A DNA stretch of 64,000 nt from Haloplasmataceae bacterium (GTDB taxonomy: Bacteria; Bacillota_I; Bacilli_A; Haloplasmatales; Haloplasmataceae): positions 1 to 64,000 of the forward strand of contig JARDZP010000002.1 of assembly GCA_029240795.1 (NCBI GenBank), written 5' to 3'. Positions 19,038 through 29,238 of the stretch are shown here, piece after piece. The notes under the pieces are model-generated. The model ran no database searches and had not been told where the DNA came from. It was given only the letters and a program-made list of their open reading frames with translations. The position numbers and the translations under genes were made by a program. Each line of letters begins with the position of its first letter. Position 1 is the stretch's first letter.

Positions 19038-20333
19038 CTACTTTTTATATTTTCGTGGTTCATAACTTTTCTTTTGTATATCGACTTGTTCTTTCATTTT
19101 TTTCTTGTAGTTAGGACTTACTTTTTTTGGTTTAGTAACGATTACTTTTTTCTTATTATCGATCTCTTTTACATATTTTTTTCTAAAGTTACGATCTTTT
19201 GCTTCGACAAACTGATTATCCTTTATTTCTTTATATTCAAATTTAATGTTTTTATTTTCAAGTTTTTGTAAATAAGTATCATCATCTAAATCATATAAAG
19301 ATATAACTATTCCAGTTGTATTTTTACGAGAAGTTCTACCTGCACGGTGAATATAAAACCCAGAGTCAGCTGGTAAACTAAAGTTTATAATATGCGATAT
19401 GCCTTCAATATCGATACCTCTAGAAGCAATATCAGTTGCTACTACATAAGTATACTTCAATTCACGGACATCGCGCATCATTTTTGCTCTTTCACGACTT
19501 TCTAAATCACCATGGATTTCTCCAACTTGATAGTTACTTGAACGCAAGAAATTAGCGATATCAATAACTTCTTTTTTCGTATTCGCAAAAATAAAGCAAA
19601 GATATGGATTAATCGAACTCATTACTTTTAGTAATAAATTATATTTATCTTTATATTTTGTTTTAATTAAAAAATGTTCTAATTTTACTGGTGTCGCATT
19701 AAATTTAGTCAAATTAACAGATTCAGGATTTTCCATATACTTACGTAAAAATGGTTTTAATTGTTCAGGTATTGTCGCTGAAAAGACACACATTTGTAAA
19801 TCTTTTACCATTGTAGAAGCTATACTATCAATTTCTTTTAAGAATCCTGTATCAAGCGTCATATCTGCTTCGTCAACAATAAAATATTTTGCTTGATGCA
19901 CAAGTAATTTACGTTCTTTAATTGCTAAATCCCAAACACGACCTGGTGTACCGATGACAATATCAGGTTGATTATGATTTAACCACTCAAGTTCACGTTC
20001 ACGATCTTTACCACCTACGTATAAACGAATCTTAAATGGTACATCACTAAAACCACTTATTTGCGATGCGACATCATATAGTTGCTTAGCTAGTTCTCTC
20101 GTCGGAGATGTAACCACTAATTGAACTTTATTAATAGAGGGTTCAATTTTATTAAATAGAGGTAATAAAAACGCATGTGTTTTACCTGAACCAGTCTCAG
20201 ATTGACCTATTACACTTTTATTATTTAATATTAAAGGAATAACTTCTTCTTGTATTGGGGTAGGTTTTTGAAATTTTAAATCATTTAATGCTTTATATAT
20301 AAATTCTTTAAAACGATATTGTTCAAAACTCAT
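19038..20333 (-). CDS. cshB: DEAD-box RNA helicase CshB-like
   Basis: ATP-dependent RNA helicase for ribosome and mRNA remodelling, 431 residues. Motifs in order: Q motif (PTPIQEEVIP), I GQSETGSGKT (about 38), Ia TSPTRELA, Ib GTPGRVWD, II DEAD (about 155), III SAT, IV FANTKKEV, V VATDIASRGID, VI HRAGRTSR (about 320), then a short, very basic tail (about 385-431, KKYVKEIDNKKK and later) that would bind RNA. Synteny with nfo and ispH identifies it as the CshB orthologue. Start ATG preceded by AAGGAG; a TATAAT box lies upstream on the minus strand (about 20373-20378). Confidence 0.93.
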   Translation of the reverse strand: MSFEQYRFKEFIYKALNDLKFQKPTPIQEEVIPLILNNKSVIGQSETGSGKTHAFLLPLFNKIEPSINKVQLVVTSPTRELAKQLYDVASQISGFSDVPFKIRLYVGGKDRERELEWLNHNQPDIVIGTPGRVWDLAIKERKLLVHQAKYFIVDEADMTLDTGFLKEIDSIASTMVKDLQMCVFSATIPEQLKPFLRKYMENPESVNLTKFNATPVKLEHFLIKTKYKDKYNLLLKVMSSINPYLCFIFANTKKEVIDIANFLRSSNYQVGEIHGDLESRERAKMMRDVRELKYTYVVATDIASRGIDIEGISHIINFSLPADSGFYIHRAGRTSRKNTTGIVISLYDLDDDTYLQKLENKNIKFEYKEIKDNQFVEAKDRNFRKKYVKEIDNKKKVIVTKPKKVSPNYKKKMKEQVDIQKKSYEPRKYKK

Positions 20334-20517
20334 TATTAAAAACTCCTTATATCCAATTTTTAGACAAATTATATCTTATCTTATTATTTGAAAAAAAGCA
20401 AGTTATATTACAAATATTATATTTATAAGTTATTCAAAAATGAAAATTATCTAAAATAGTAAATCAACTATAAAGGTAATAAAGAAAATAAAAATACGAC
20501 ATCTATTACTATATTCT

Positions 20518-20545
20518 TTGTAAAAAACTAAAAATCTAGTATAAT
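20518..20545 (+). promoter_or_regulatory. Promoter of ispH
   Basis: TTGTAA (20518-20523) and TATAAT (20540-20545) with a 16-base spacer, ending 16 bases before the ispH ATG. The transcript leader would therefore be only about 10 nt and include the GGTGATAA ribosome-binding site. Confidence 0.65.
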
Positions 20546-20561
20546 ATAAGTGGTGATAAAC

Positions 20562-21512
20562 ATGAATGTTATTAAAATAACTCCAAGAGGCTTTTGTTCT
20601 GGTGTTGTAAATGCCCTAAAAATTGCAGTTGATGCAGCACAAGATCAGACATTACCTAAACCTATTTATGTATTAGGAAATATTGTTCATAATCATTTTA
20701 TCTCTGAAGCATTAAATGATCTAGGCTTAATCACAATTGATGATAAAAAGAAAACACGGATTGAATTACTTGATTTAATTGAATCTGGTACAGTAATTTT
20801 AACAGCTCATGGTGTTTCTAAACAAGTAATAGAAAAAGCGAAAGCAAAAAATCTTTATCTAATAAATGCAACCTGTAAGTATGTAGATAAAACCAATGAT
20901 TATATAGCCAAAAAAATTGAACAAGGTTTTGATGTCATCTATATCGGAAAGAAAAATCATCCGGAACCAGAAAGTGCCGTAGGTGTTGATCCCAATCGAG
21001 TTCACTTAGTTGAAAATATGGATGATATTAGGCATCTTTATTTAAAAAATCCCAAGATAGCGATTACTAATCAAACTACCATGAGTTATTGGGATATTGA
21101 AGCAATAGCGAAGGAAATTCTTACAATTTACCCTCAGAGTGAATTTATGAATGAAATATGTAATGCGACACAAATTCGTCAAGAAGGTGTATTAAAAAAA
21201 GCAATAAATGCTGATTTAACAATCGTCGTTGGCGATCCGTTTAGTAATAATTCAAACAAACTTGTTCAAATTTCAGAATCAATGGCTAACACCAAATCAC
21301 ATTTAATTGAAAATGTTGAAGGAATTAAGATGGAATGGTTAAAAGATTGTGAAACAGTGGCAGTTACTTCTGGTGCATCTACGCCGACTGCTATCACGAG
21401 TGAAGTTATTGATTTCCTTGAAAAATTTGATTATAATGATCAAGCAACTCACATGACTATATCAAAGTTAACCAATAAAGATATTTTAGGATCATTGGTA
21501 AAAAAAATATAA
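20562..21512 (+). CDS. ispH: 4-hydroxy-3-methylbut-2-enyl diphosphate reductase
   Basis: IspH (LytB), last enzyme of the MEP isoprenoid pathway, reducing HMBPP to IPP and DMAPP with a [4Fe-4S] cluster. 316 residues. The three cluster cysteines are visible: GFCSGV (about 10), NATCKYV (about 100) and EICNATQIRQ (about 197). Supporting motifs are GNIVHNHF, LTAHGVS and VGDPFSNNS. The usual DATCP is NATCKY here, a slight deviation. Start at ATG 20562, preceded by GGTGATAA; an upstream GTG (20550) overlaps the ribosome-binding site. Position next to cshB matches B. subtilis yqfP. Its presence suggests a MEP pathway elsewhere. Confidence 0.94.
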   Translation: MNVIKITPRGFCSGVVNALKIAVDAAQDQTLPKPIYVLGNIVHNHFISEALNDLGLITIDDKKKTRIELLDLIESGTVILTAHGVSKQVIEKAKAKNLYLINATCKYVDKTNDYIAKKIEQGFDVIYIGKKNHPEPESAVGVDPNRVHLVENMDDIRHLYLKNPKIAITNQTTMSYWDIEAIAKEILTIYPQSEFMNEICNATQIRQEGVLKKAINADLTIVVGDPFSNNSNKLVQISESMANTKSHLIENVEGIKMEWLKDCETVAVTSGASTPTAITSEVIDFLEKFDYNDQATHMTISKLTNKDILGSLVKKI

Positions 21513-21526
21513 TGTTACCATAAAAT

Positions 21527-21554
21527 AACGCAATACCAAATTTGATATTGCGTT
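21527..21554 (+). terminator. Terminator of ispH
   Basis: AACGCAATA and TATTGCGTT form a 9-bp stem around a ten-base loop, followed by TTTAG; it lies 15 bp after the ispH stop. Confidence 0.75.
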
Positions 21555-21559
21555 TTAGC

Positions 21560-21935
21560 TATTTACACCACTCGATTCAATAATGCATATACATAGGTAT
21601 AAACCATCTTGGCTCTCCATTACTATCCTTTTTAAAATAAACTTTTGTAAAAGCAATCCAACACGTCTCATATTTAGGCGCTCAAGCAACTTCCAAGAAT
21701 GGTCATTCTTTGGGCTAAAGATGGCGATAATACTCATAGTCAAGTCATGTCTTTGAACCCTCTGTGATAACCTTTACCTTGATACTTTTTAGCCTAATTT
21801 CTATGTATCAAAGTCTCCTATTAGCTTTCCACTTACTTATAAGTAAACTGCATAGAAAAATTCATTATTCGCTCTAATGATTACTTCTTCTTTTGCCTGA
21901 TTTTCTATATTAATCGATCTATTACGATATTTTCC
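21560..21935 (-). pseudogene. Decayed GNAT acetyltransferase
   Basis: No intact frame, but pieces of a RimJ/RimL-type GNAT N-acetyltransferase can be read across frames on the minus strand. An ATG near 21935 is preceded by GGTGG. Then come LIIENQAKEEVIIRANNEFFY-like codons with stops, the segment GYHRGFKDM-like around the acetyl-CoA loop, AIFSPKNDHSWKLLERLNMRRVG (the N-S/P-S-x-x-L-L-E-x-L-x-x-R-R acetyl-CoA helix), and a C-terminal KDSNGEPRWF piece in another frame. At least three frameshifts and several stops. It lies immediately after the GH18 gene on the same strand. Confidence 0.6.
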
Positions 21936-21958
21936 ATTTGACCACCATTATAATTTTT

Positions 21959-22960
21959 TTATTTAGAACATTTATCGATTGCGTTAACTAATTCTCCTGT
22001 TTCGTCACCCTTAAATTGCCAGAAGAAGACACCAGCTAAATGATGTTCTTTAACGTAATTAACTTTTGCTTCTACCGATTGTGGATCGTCATATGAAACG
22101 AATATATCACCATTAAAAATATAGTGTGTTTTAGCTTCTTCATCCCAATATTTTTGATAGCTGCGATCAGTTAACAATTCATTACGAATTTTTGTATAGG
22201 AAAAGGCCATGCGGTTTGGATTTGAAAGTACCGCCATTAAACCATCTTGATCACTGACTACTCTTCCACCTCGACCATAAAAAGCAATTCCAAAGGCTAA
22301 CTTTTCACTTGGTACTCCATTTTGAAGATATCGTTCAATATATGTTGCTCCACCAAATTGATTGGGAACTTTGCTTGTAGTAAATAAGTTTGTATGATGA
22401 CTTGCATAGCCCCAATTTTCCATATCATATGTCATCACATTTAAAAAATCTAAATATTTAATAATTTCAGTTAATTCAGTATTTTTCCCATCACTCATAG
22501 AGCCACTGACCGCAATCGTTAATAAATACTTAGGATTTAATTTATTTAAATCTTCACGACATTGTTTAAGCATTAAAGTGAAGTTTTTTTTATCATCTGG
22601 ACTTGCAGAAATACCACCGCCTGGTACACAAGGATATTCCCAGTCAATGTCTAATCCATCAAATCCGTATTTAACCATTATTTCAATAGCTGTTTTAGAA
22701 AAGTTTTTACGGGATTCATTGGTTGCAGCTGCTTCAGAGAAGTGATCTGCACCCCATCCACCAATTGATAGACATACTTTGATATGTGGATTATTCGCTT
22801 TCAATAAACGAATTTGATCAGCGCGTTGAAACTTTTCAATTACTTTACCTAATTGATCACCAACTACCGCAAAAGCATAATGAAGGTGTGTTAACTTTTT
22901 AAATCCTGGTTCATTAACCTTCCAATCTGTTCCATCGACTAAATAACCTAATTTTATCAT
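21959..22960 (-). CDS. Glycoside hydrolase family 18 (chitinase-like)
   Basis: TIM-barrel GH18 enzyme, 333 residues, with SIGGWG (about 85) and the catalytic DGLDIDWEYP (about 128-137, Glu as acid/base), MTYDMEN (about 190) and a C-terminal FFWQFKGDETG. All GH18 catalytic residues are present. There is no signal peptide: the protein starts directly with MIKLGYLVDGTDW, so it is probably cytoplasmic and acts on imported chito-oligosaccharides or glycopeptides, as in small LysM-free GH18s. It interrupts the trmK-ispH neighbourhood of Bacilli, occupying the place of yqfO, so it was probably inserted there. Confidence 0.88.
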   Translation of the reverse strand: MIKLGYLVDGTDWKVNEPGFKKLTHLHYAFAVVGDQLGKVIEKFQRADQIRLLKANNPHIKVCLSIGGWGADHFSEAAATNESRKNFSKTAIEIMVKYGFDGLDIDWEYPCVPGGGISASPDDKKNFTLMLKQCREDLNKLNPKYLLTIAVSGSMSDGKNTELTEIIKYLDFLNVMTYDMENWGYASHHTNLFTTSKVPNQFGGATYIERYLQNGVPSEKLAFGIAFYGRGGRVVSDQDGLMAVLSNPNRMAFSYTKIRNELLTDRSYQKYWDEEAKTHYIFNGDIFVSYDDPQSVEAKVNYVKEHHLAGVFFWQFKGDETGELVNAIDKCSK

Positions 22961-23029
22961 ATTATTTCCTCCCTAATTCGTCTATATAATCTTATTTTAC
23001 GCACTTATATAAGTAAAATCAACAAAAAA

Positions 23030-23044
23030 AGCACCAAAGGGTGC
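23030..23044 (-). terminator. Terminator of the yqf/rpoD transcript
   Basis: AGCACC, AAA, GGTGCT hairpin followed on the minus strand by seven T. It lies directly after the trmK stop, so it ends the leftward dnaG-rpoD-trmK transcript. Confidence 0.85.
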
Positions 23045-23046
23045 TT

Positions 23047-23718
23047 TTATTTTAATATTGATTCAATTTCATCAATTTCTAATTGAATTAATTTTTTATT
23101 TTCATGATATTCCGGTACCTTTAAATAAACTCGTTTTTTATAATTCAATAAGTTTTGATACTTTTTGATAAATAACTCATTTTTTTCTTTTAACAATATA
23201 GGTCCATATTTAATTTCTAGTTTATTTAATTGATATTTATCAATACATTTATCAGCAACAATAATTTCATAAAAAATATTTTCATCTTCAATATTTAATT
23301 CTGATACAATTTCATAATGATTCTCACATAACCATTTTCTAACATAATCTACATCTATGTTTGCTTGTAAAACTAATCGTTTATTCAAATGCATAATATG
23401 ATTTCCCGTTTCAAGAATCTCGGCAATTAACTTACCACCCATTCCAGCAATTATAATGCATTCACATAAATCATTTGTGGTAATAGTACTTAAACCGTTT
23501 CCCAATCTGATTTCTATTTTGTTTAAAAAACCATATGCTTCAATACTTCTCTTTGCTTCTTCAAATGGACCAACTTTCACATCTGTTCCAATTGCGTAAT
23601 CAATTAAATTATTAAGCAATAAATAAATCGGCACAAAACAATGATCAGTTCCTACATCAACAATAAATCGATATGGTAAAACACAGTTAGCAATAGTTCT
23701 AAGTCTTCCCGATAACAT
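23047..23718 (-). CDS. trmK: tRNA m1A22 methyltransferase
   Basis: TrmK (YqfN), SAM-dependent Rossmann methyltransferase that makes m1A at position 22 of tRNAs. 223 residues: the opening LSGRLRTIANCV, motif I VDVGTDHCFVPIYLL (about 20-35), ATDVKVGP (here IGTDVKVGPFEEA) and the catalytic-loop IIAGMGGKLI (about 90-99) are typical. A C-terminal coiled-coil hairpin follows (about 160-223). It is 3 bp downstream of rpoD, the conserved Bacilli order. Confidence 0.93.
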   Translation of the reverse strand: MLSGRLRTIANCVLPYRFIVDVGTDHCFVPIYLLLNNLIDYAIGTDVKVGPFEEAKRSIEAYGFLNKIEIRLGNGLSTITTNDLCECIIIAGMGGKLIAEILETGNHIMHLNKRLVLQANIDVDYVRKWLCENHYEIVSELNIEDENIFYEIIVADKCIDKYQLNKLEIKYGPILLKEKNELFIKKYQNLLNYKKRVYLKVPEYHENKKLIQLEIDEIESILK

Positions 23719-23721
23719 TTA

Positions 23722-24972
23722 TTATTCATCCATAAAATCACGTAATTTTTTACTTCTTGAAGGATGTCTTAGTTTACGCAATGCTTTTGCTTCGATTTGT
23801 CTTATCCGTTCTCTAGTAACCCCGAATTCTTTTCCAACTTCTTCAAGTGTTCTTGTTCTTCCATCATCTAAACCAAAACGTAATCGTAAAACTCTTTCTT
23901 CACGATCAGTTAAAGTTTCTAAGACATCATTAAGTTCTTCTTTTAATAATTCATTTGATGCAAATTCATCTGGTGATATAGCGTCTGCATCTGGAATAAA
24001 ATCACCTAAATTTGAGTCATCTTCTTCACCGACTGGTGATTCTAAAGAGATGGGTTCTTGAGATATTTTTAATATTTCTCTTACTTTTTCAGGTGTAGTA
24101 TCCATTTTTACTGCTATTTCATCAGGTAAAGGTTCACGTCCTAATTCTTGTGTTAGTTGACGTTGAAATCTTACTAATTTATTAATTGTTTCTACCATAT
24201 GAACTGGTATACGAATCGTACGTGCTTGATCTGCGATTGCACGCGTAATCGCTTGTCTAATCCACCATGTTGCATAAGTAGAAAATTTAAAACCTTTAGC
24301 ATAGTCGAATTTATCGACAGCTTTCATTAATCCCATATTTCCTTCTTGGATTAAGTCTAAAAATAACATCCCTCTACCAACATGACGTTTCGCAATCGAA
24401 ACAACTAACCTTAGGTTAGCCTCAACTAAACGTTGTTTTGCTAATTCACCACGGTAAATTGCTGATTCATAATCATCAATTTCTTGTGCTGATAAAGATT
24501 CTCTTTTTCCTAACTGTTCAGATGCAAATTTACCATATTCAATCACTCTAGCTAAATCTGTTTCATCATCACCAGATAATAATTCAACTTTACCTATTTC
24601 TTTCAAATACATCCTAACAGGGTCATTAATTTTAACACTAGAAGGTAATGTTATATCTTCAGTCGCGTAATGAGTTTCTAAATCAATATCGATATCTAAG
24701 TAAGGATCATCCAAGTCAACTATGACTTCATCATCAGCCACGATATCGACTGGTTCTACAACATCATCAACATCAACATCAACTGGAGCATCAATTATAT
24801 CGATATTTTCTTCTTTAAATAAATCTAGGATTTTTTCGAATCCATCTTCATCAATATCAAAACTATGTAATTTTTCTACTAACTCTTCATTATACAAAGA
24901 ACCATTTTTTTTGCCTTTTTCAATTAGATCATTTATAACTTTTTGATATTCGTTGTATTCGATATGTACCAT
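23722..24972 (-). CDS. rpoD: Primary sigma factor SigA/RpoD
   Basis: Housekeeping sigma-70 factor that directs RNA polymerase to the TTGACA/TATAAT promoters seen in this window. 416 residues: region 1.1 (about 1-60), an unusually acidic Val/Asp-rich linker (about 62-105), region 1.2 ([16 protein letters not shown]), region 2 with [27 protein letters not shown] and the -10-reading [15 protein letters not shown], region 3, and region 4.2 [25 protein letters not shown] near the end. Order dnaG-rpoD-trmK as in Bacilli. Ribosome-binding site AGGTGGT. Confidence 0.98.
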   Translation of the reverse strand: MVHIEYNEYQKVINDLIEKGKKNGSLYNEELVEKLHSFDIDEDGFEKILDLFKEENIDIIDAPVDVDVDDVVEPVDIVADDEVIVDLDDPYLDIDIDLETHYATEDITLPSSVKINDPVRMYLKEIGKVELLSGDDETDLARVIEYGKFASEQLGKRESLSAQEIDDYESAIYRGELAKQRLVEANLRLVVSIAKRHVGRGMLFLDLIQEGNMGLMKAVDKFDYAKGFKFSTYATWWIRQAITRAIADQARTIRIPVHMVETINKLVRFQRQLTQELGREPLPDEIAVKMDTTPEKVREILKISQEPISLESPVGEEDDSNLGDFIPDADAISPDEFASNELLKEELNDVLETLTDREERVLRLRFGLDDGRTRTLEEVGKEFGVTRERIRQIEAKALRKLRHPSRSKKLRDFMDE

Positions 24973-24989
24973 AATACCACCTCGTCTTA

Positions 24990-26798
24990 TTATTTTGTTG
25001 CCTTTATTATTTTATATTGATCAATTATTTTTTGATACAACATTAATGCTTCATTTTCATCACTTGTAAGTTTGATTTGATTTTTTAATTTTTTTACATA
25101 AAGCGCAATTAATTCCGTTTTAATAACCGCAATACATTGTTTTAAGCTTACATCAGTATAATTTTCTATTTTTTGATTTGTATATTTTAAATACACCTCA
25201 TTAAAGAAATTTTGTAATGATTCATCATGATTAACATAATTTTTTTGAAATACGTCTAAATCAAATACTTCATAGAGATTATAATAATCATTTATATGAT
25301 AAAATAATTTTCTAAACATAGGATCAGGAATACTTATACTTTGATCATTAGCGATTAATACACAGTTTTTCCGATCTAAAATGCACATATAGATAATTAT
25401 TTCGTGCGCTTCTAACAATTTTTTCGCAGCTGGTCGAGTTTTTTCAATTTTTTTATAGATGATTTCTTGATTCACTATATCATCATCACTGGGATGATAT
25501 TTATTGATTGCTTTAGGAAATTTATTATAATCAAAATTAAGTGTTGATACACTGACTCCAATATCATTACTTAATTTATTGATAAATAATTCTTTTTCAG
25601 TAGGAGATGATAATTGTATCATCCTAAATACTGCCTTTTTAAAGTTTTCAATGCTGGAGATATTATTTATATTAACATTTTTATAAAATTCTTGATAATA
25701 ATATTCTTTTAAACTTTTAACCATATTATTAACAAACTCTATATATTTATCAGTTCCATACTTTTTAACATATTCATCAGGGTCAAGACCTTCAGGTAAT
25801 TGAATGACCGAGGTATTAACCATGTGTTTATTTAATATTTCAATTGCTCGTTTTGTCGCTTCGATACCTGCGTGATCACCGTCATAACAAATAATAAAAT
25901 TATTTGTATATTTCTTTAAGATCTGAACGTGCGAATCTGTTAATGCCGTTCCCATTGATGCTACTGACTCTAATAAATGACTATTTACAGAAGCAATGAC
26001 ATCCATAAATCCTTCAAATAAATAAACTTTATTATTTTGTTTGATGAACTTTTTCGCTTGATCCAAATTATATAAAATATTACTTTTTTTGAATATCGGA
26101 GTTTCTTGGGTATTTATATATTTGGGTTCATTTTTATTATCCTGTATATATAGTCTTCCACTAAAACCAACTATATTGCCCATTTCATCACTAATTGGAA
26201 ACATTATCCGACTTTTAAACTTATCATAGTATCGATCATTTGATTTATTGACATGACCAAGTTCTAAAATCGCAATATCTGTAAAATTATTCGACTTTAA
26301 GGCTTGATATAATGAATCAACACTATCTGGAGCTAAACCTATTTTAAATCGTTTAATGGTTTCTTCAGATATATTACGTTTATTCAAATACTCTATTGCT
26401 ATTTTACCTTCTACAGTATTTAGTAAAGTAAATTGATAATATTCAGAAACAAACTTATTTAATTCATAATATCGTAAAAATTCATCATCTTTATTATAGT
26501 CAATAAATTCATCTAACTTTATATTAACTTTATATGCAAGTTTTTTAATTGCTTCAGTCTGTGATAAATTGTCAATTTTCGACATGAAGTGTAATACATT
26601 ACCGCCTTCACCACAACTAAAACAGTGAAAAATCTGTTTTTCTGGCGAAACGGAAAATGAGGGCGTTTTTTCACTATGAAATGGACATAAGCCGAAGTAA
26701 TTCTTACCGCGCTTTTCTATTTTCACATATTCGCTAACAACATTCACGATATCATTTTTCGCAATAATTTGATCGAGAATATGACTAGGAATCTTCAC
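24990..26798 (-). CDS. dnaG: DNA primase
   Basis: DnaG, RNA primer synthase for replication, 602 residues. N-terminal zinc finger ([11 protein letters not shown] and HCFSCGEGG, about 37-65), TOPRIM core ([15 protein letters not shown], about 255-270; [10 protein letters not shown], about 300-310) and a C-terminal helicase-binding region (about 430-602). GTG start at 26798 chosen because GGAGGTGG lies seven bases upstream; an upstream TTG (26813) would overlap that site. Between glyS and rpoD, as in B. subtilis. Confidence 0.97.
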   Translation of the reverse strand: MKIPSHILDQIIAKNDIVNVVSEYVKIEKRGKNYFGLCPFHSEKTPSFSVSPEKQIFHCFSCGEGGNVLHFMSKIDNLSQTEAIKKLAYKVNIKLDEFIDYNKDDEFLRYYELNKFVSEYYQFTLLNTVEGKIAIEYLNKRNISEETIKRFKIGLAPDSVDSLYQALKSNNFTDIAILELGHVNKSNDRYYDKFKSRIMFPISDEMGNIVGFSGRLYIQDNKNEPKYINTQETPIFKKSNILYNLDQAKKFIKQNNKVYLFEGFMDVIASVNSHLLESVASMGTALTDSHVQILKKYTNNFIICYDGDHAGIEATKRAIEILNKHMVNTSVIQLPEGLDPDEYVKKYGTDKYIEFVNNMVKSLKEYYYQEFYKNVNINNISSIENFKKAVFRMIQLSSPTEKELFINKLSNDIGVSVSTLNFDYNKFPKAINKYHPSDDDIVNQEIIYKKIEKTRPAAKKLLEAHEIIIYMCILDRKNCVLIANDQSISIPDPMFRKLFYHINDYYNLYEVFDLDVFQKNYVNHDESLQNFFNEVYLKYTNQKIENYTDVSLKQCIAVIKTELIALYVKKLKNQIKLTSDENEALMLYQKIIDQYKIIKATK

Positions 26799-26831
26799 TT
26801 TGTCCACCTCCAATTTTAGTTTCTCATTTTA

Positions 26832-28214
26832 TTAAAATTTTAAACGTGCGCTTATATATTCAATTAAATCATCAATTTTGACACGTGTTTGTGCCATTGT
26901 ATCTCTTTCTCTAATTGTTACAGTTTGGTTATTTAATGTATCGTAGTCAATCGTAACACAGAACGGTGTTCCAATTGCGTCTTGACGACGATATCTTTTA
27001 CCAATATTACCTGTAGTATCATAGTCTGTCATAAATTCTTTCGTAAGTTTTTCATATACTTCCATCGATTGATCTTCTAATTTTTTAACAAGAGGTAATA
27101 CAGCAACTTTATATGGAGCTAAAGCTGGATGCAATCTTAAAACTTCTCTTGTTTCATTATTTTCTAATACTTCTTCTACATATGCATCGGTAAAAACTGT
27201 TAAAAATAATCTTTCTACCCCAACTGATGGTTCAATACAATAAGGAATATATTTTTCATTTGTAGTCGGATCTAAATATTCAAGCTTTTGACCAGAATGA
27301 TTAGAATGAGCAGTTAAATCGTAGTCTGTACGGTCAGCGATACCCCATAATTCACCCCAACCAAATGGGAATAAATATTCAATATCTGCCGTTCCTTTAC
27401 TATAATGGCTTAATTCTTCTTTTTCATGTTCACGTAAACGTAAATTTTCTGCTTTAACACCTAATGATTTTACGAAATTAAAGCAATAATTACGCCAATA
27501 TCCATACCACTCTAAATCTTTTCCTGGTTCACAGAAAAATTCTAATTCCATTTGTTCAAATTCACGTGTACGAAAGATAAAATTACCTGGAGTAATTTCA
27601 TTACGGAATGATTTACCGATTTGTCCAACCCCAAAAGGTAATTTTTTACGAGTTGTTCTAGCAATATTTTTAAAATTAACGAAAATACCTTGTGCAGTTT
27701 CAGGTCTTAAATAAACTACAGATTTATCATCTTGAATAACGCCTTGATGTGTTTTAAACATTAATTCGAATTGTCTAATTTCGGTATAATTTAATTTACC
27801 ACAATTAGGACAAACGATATGATGTTCTTTAATATATTCTTCCATTTTTTGATTTGACCAACCACCTGGATTAACTTCATTATGTGTATGTTCTTCTATT
27901 AATTTATCAGCTCGGTGACGGGTTTTACATTCTTTACAATCCATTAATGGGTCACTAAAGCCCCCAATATGTCCACTAGCTACCCAAGTTTGTGGATTCA
28001 TTAAGATTGCAGAGTCTAATCCAATATTATACTTTGACTCTTGAACGAACTTTTTCCACCAAGCTTTTTTAAGGTTATTTTTTAATTCAACTCCAAGCGG
28101 ACCATAATCCCAAGTATTTGATAGACCACCATAAATTTCAGAACCTTGATAAACAAATCCTAATGTTTTAGCGTAGTTAACAATTTTTTCCATAGTTAAA
28201 ATAGTTTTATCCAT
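26832..28214 (-). CDS. glyS: Glycyl-tRNA synthetase (dimeric, eukaryote/mollicute type)
   Basis: Class II alpha2-type glycine-tRNA ligase, 460 residues, single polypeptide. Motifs: [16 protein letters not shown] (about 25), a zinc-binding CKECKTRHR and CPNCGK (about 85-140), motif 2 [25 protein letters not shown] (split here by its conserved positions: FRNEI, RTREF), [21 protein letters not shown] (motif 3) and a C-terminal anticodon-binding domain (about 360-460). Start ATG 28214 with GGAGG upstream; upstream ATG/TTG codons overlap that site. Bacillus uses the two-gene alpha2beta2 form, so the dimeric type here is notable. Controlled by the T-box leader upstream. Confidence 0.97.
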   Translation of the reverse strand: MDKTILTMEKIVNYAKTLGFVYQGSEIYGGLSNTWDYGPLGVELKNNLKKAWWKKFVQESKYNIGLDSAILMNPQTWVASGHIGGFSDPLMDCKECKTRHRADKLIEEHTHNEVNPGGWSNQKMEEYIKEHHIVCPNCGKLNYTEIRQFELMFKTHQGVIQDDKSVVYLRPETAQGIFVNFKNIARTTRKKLPFGVGQIGKSFRNEITPGNFIFRTREFEQMELEFFCEPGKDLEWYGYWRNYCFNFVKSLGVKAENLRLREHEKEELSHYSKGTADIEYLFPFGWGELWGIADRTDYDLTAHSNHSGQKLEYLDPTTNEKYIPYCIEPSVGVERLFLTVFTDAYVEEVLENNETREVLRLHPALAPYKVAVLPLVKKLEDQSMEVYEKLTKEFMTDYDTTGNIGKRYRRQDAIGTPFCVTIDYDTLNNQTVTIRERDTMAQTRVKIDDLIEYISARLKF

Positions 28215-28243
28215 TGTTTTTTCCTCCATGTTCAATAAAAGCC

Positions 28244-28461
28244 AAAAAAAATCCTCTTCTTACACTTTTTAAAAAAGTATAGAGACGAGAATATCCCGCG
28301 GTTCCACTCTATTTATCATATTAAACATATGATCTCTTTCTTTACATTACTCAGGAGTTCCTTCATCAATAAAATAATTATCTAGCTCTCACTATCCTAG
28401 ATTCGCTTTAAATATTATTATTAATTACTCTTCACCATCAAAGTAAGATATATAATATTCC
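28244..28461 (-). promoter_or_regulatory. T-box leader controlling glyS
   Basis: Leader RNA that senses uncharged tRNA-Gly. On the minus strand: the Stem I start GATGGTGAAGAGTA (about 28428-28441), the GCGAATC ... GATAGTGAGAGC apical motif, a likely specifier GGA at 28359-28361 (context GAAGGAACTCC), the T-box AGAGTGGAACCGCGG at 28296-28310 and a long terminator hairpin (28252-28293) followed by eight T (28244-28251). GGA would be read by the UCC anticodon. The specifier is my best guess; the T-box and terminator are clear. Confidence 0.9.
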
Positions 28462-28467
28462 AAATAT

Positions 28468-28496
28468 ATTATATTTGATTTATTAAAATATGTCAA
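28468..28496 (-). promoter_or_regulatory. Consensus promoter of the glyS T-box transcript
   Basis: TTGACA (28491-28496) and TATAAT (28468-28473) at a 17-base spacing on the minus strand, starting just upstream of the T-box leader. It overlaps the 3' edge of recO (stop at 28504). Confidence 0.9.
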
Positions 28497-28503
28497 TTGT
28501 TTT

Positions 28504-29238
28504 TTATGAAAAATACTTCATTGAGTTTGTTTTAATACCTAAATGTGAATAATAATAATCATTTAATAATAATCGTAACTCTTTGATGTTCGTTTCGTTA
28601 GGCAATATCATATCATTTATATTTAAAACATTATAATAATACAGTGTTCTTATCAAGAATAACGTATCTAATGAAAATTGCCTACTACGAAAGTCTTGAC
28701 AATTTTTACAAACATATCCACCTTTATTCACATCAAAATTAACAATATTTCCAATACTTCCACATTCTACGCAATGATCTATTTGTGGACTAATACCTAA
28801 AAAATATAATAATTTAGTTTCTAGTAACATCGCTAATGTTTCTATTTTTAATATATTATCTGTTAAATTTATTTCTGTTAAAACAAGGATTAATAAATCA
28901 TATAAATATTCTGAAGCTATATGTTGTTCTAATGTTTTTAACAAAAGTTCAAAGAGATGAAAAACATAGACATTTTTATTAAAGTCACTTTTTATCGAAC
29001 TAAACGAATTTAATAAATCTCCAGTGAATGAACTACTTAATCCACCTGCATGATATGAAATATTAAAAAGAGCATGCGTAATCGGTTGAGCTATTAAATA
29101 ATTTTTATTTTTATAGTCACTAGCTCCCTTCAAATATACACCAATTAATCCATGCTCTTTAGTAAACAATTGTATAATCTTACTTTTTTCTTGATAATCA
29201 CTATTTTTTAGAACTATCCCTTCCATTGCTTTGATCAC
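28504..29238 (-). CDS. recO: DNA repair protein RecO
   Basis: RecO loads RecA on gapped DNA together with RecR. 244 residues: an N-terminal OB fold (EGIVLKNSDYQEKSKIIQLFTKEHGLI, conserved KxxDYxExSxIxxxFT pattern), a helical middle and a four-cysteine zinc finger (CVECGSIGN and CKNCQDFRS, about 158-185). Starts at GTG 29238 with GAGGG upstream; an in-frame ATG at 29226 is also possible. It overlaps yqzL by 38 bp. Confidence 0.93.
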   Translation of the reverse strand: MIKAMEGIVLKNSDYQEKSKIIQLFTKEHGLIGVYLKGASDYKNKNYLIAQPITHALFNISYHAGGLSSSFTGDLLNSFSSIKSDFNKNVYVFHLFELLLKTLEQHIASEYLYDLLILVLTEINLTDNILKIETLAMLLETKLLYFLGISPQIDHCVECGSIGNIVNFDVNKGGYVCKNCQDFRSRQFSLDTLFLIRTLYYYNVLNINDMILPNETNIKELRLLLNDYYYSHLGIKTNSMKYFS

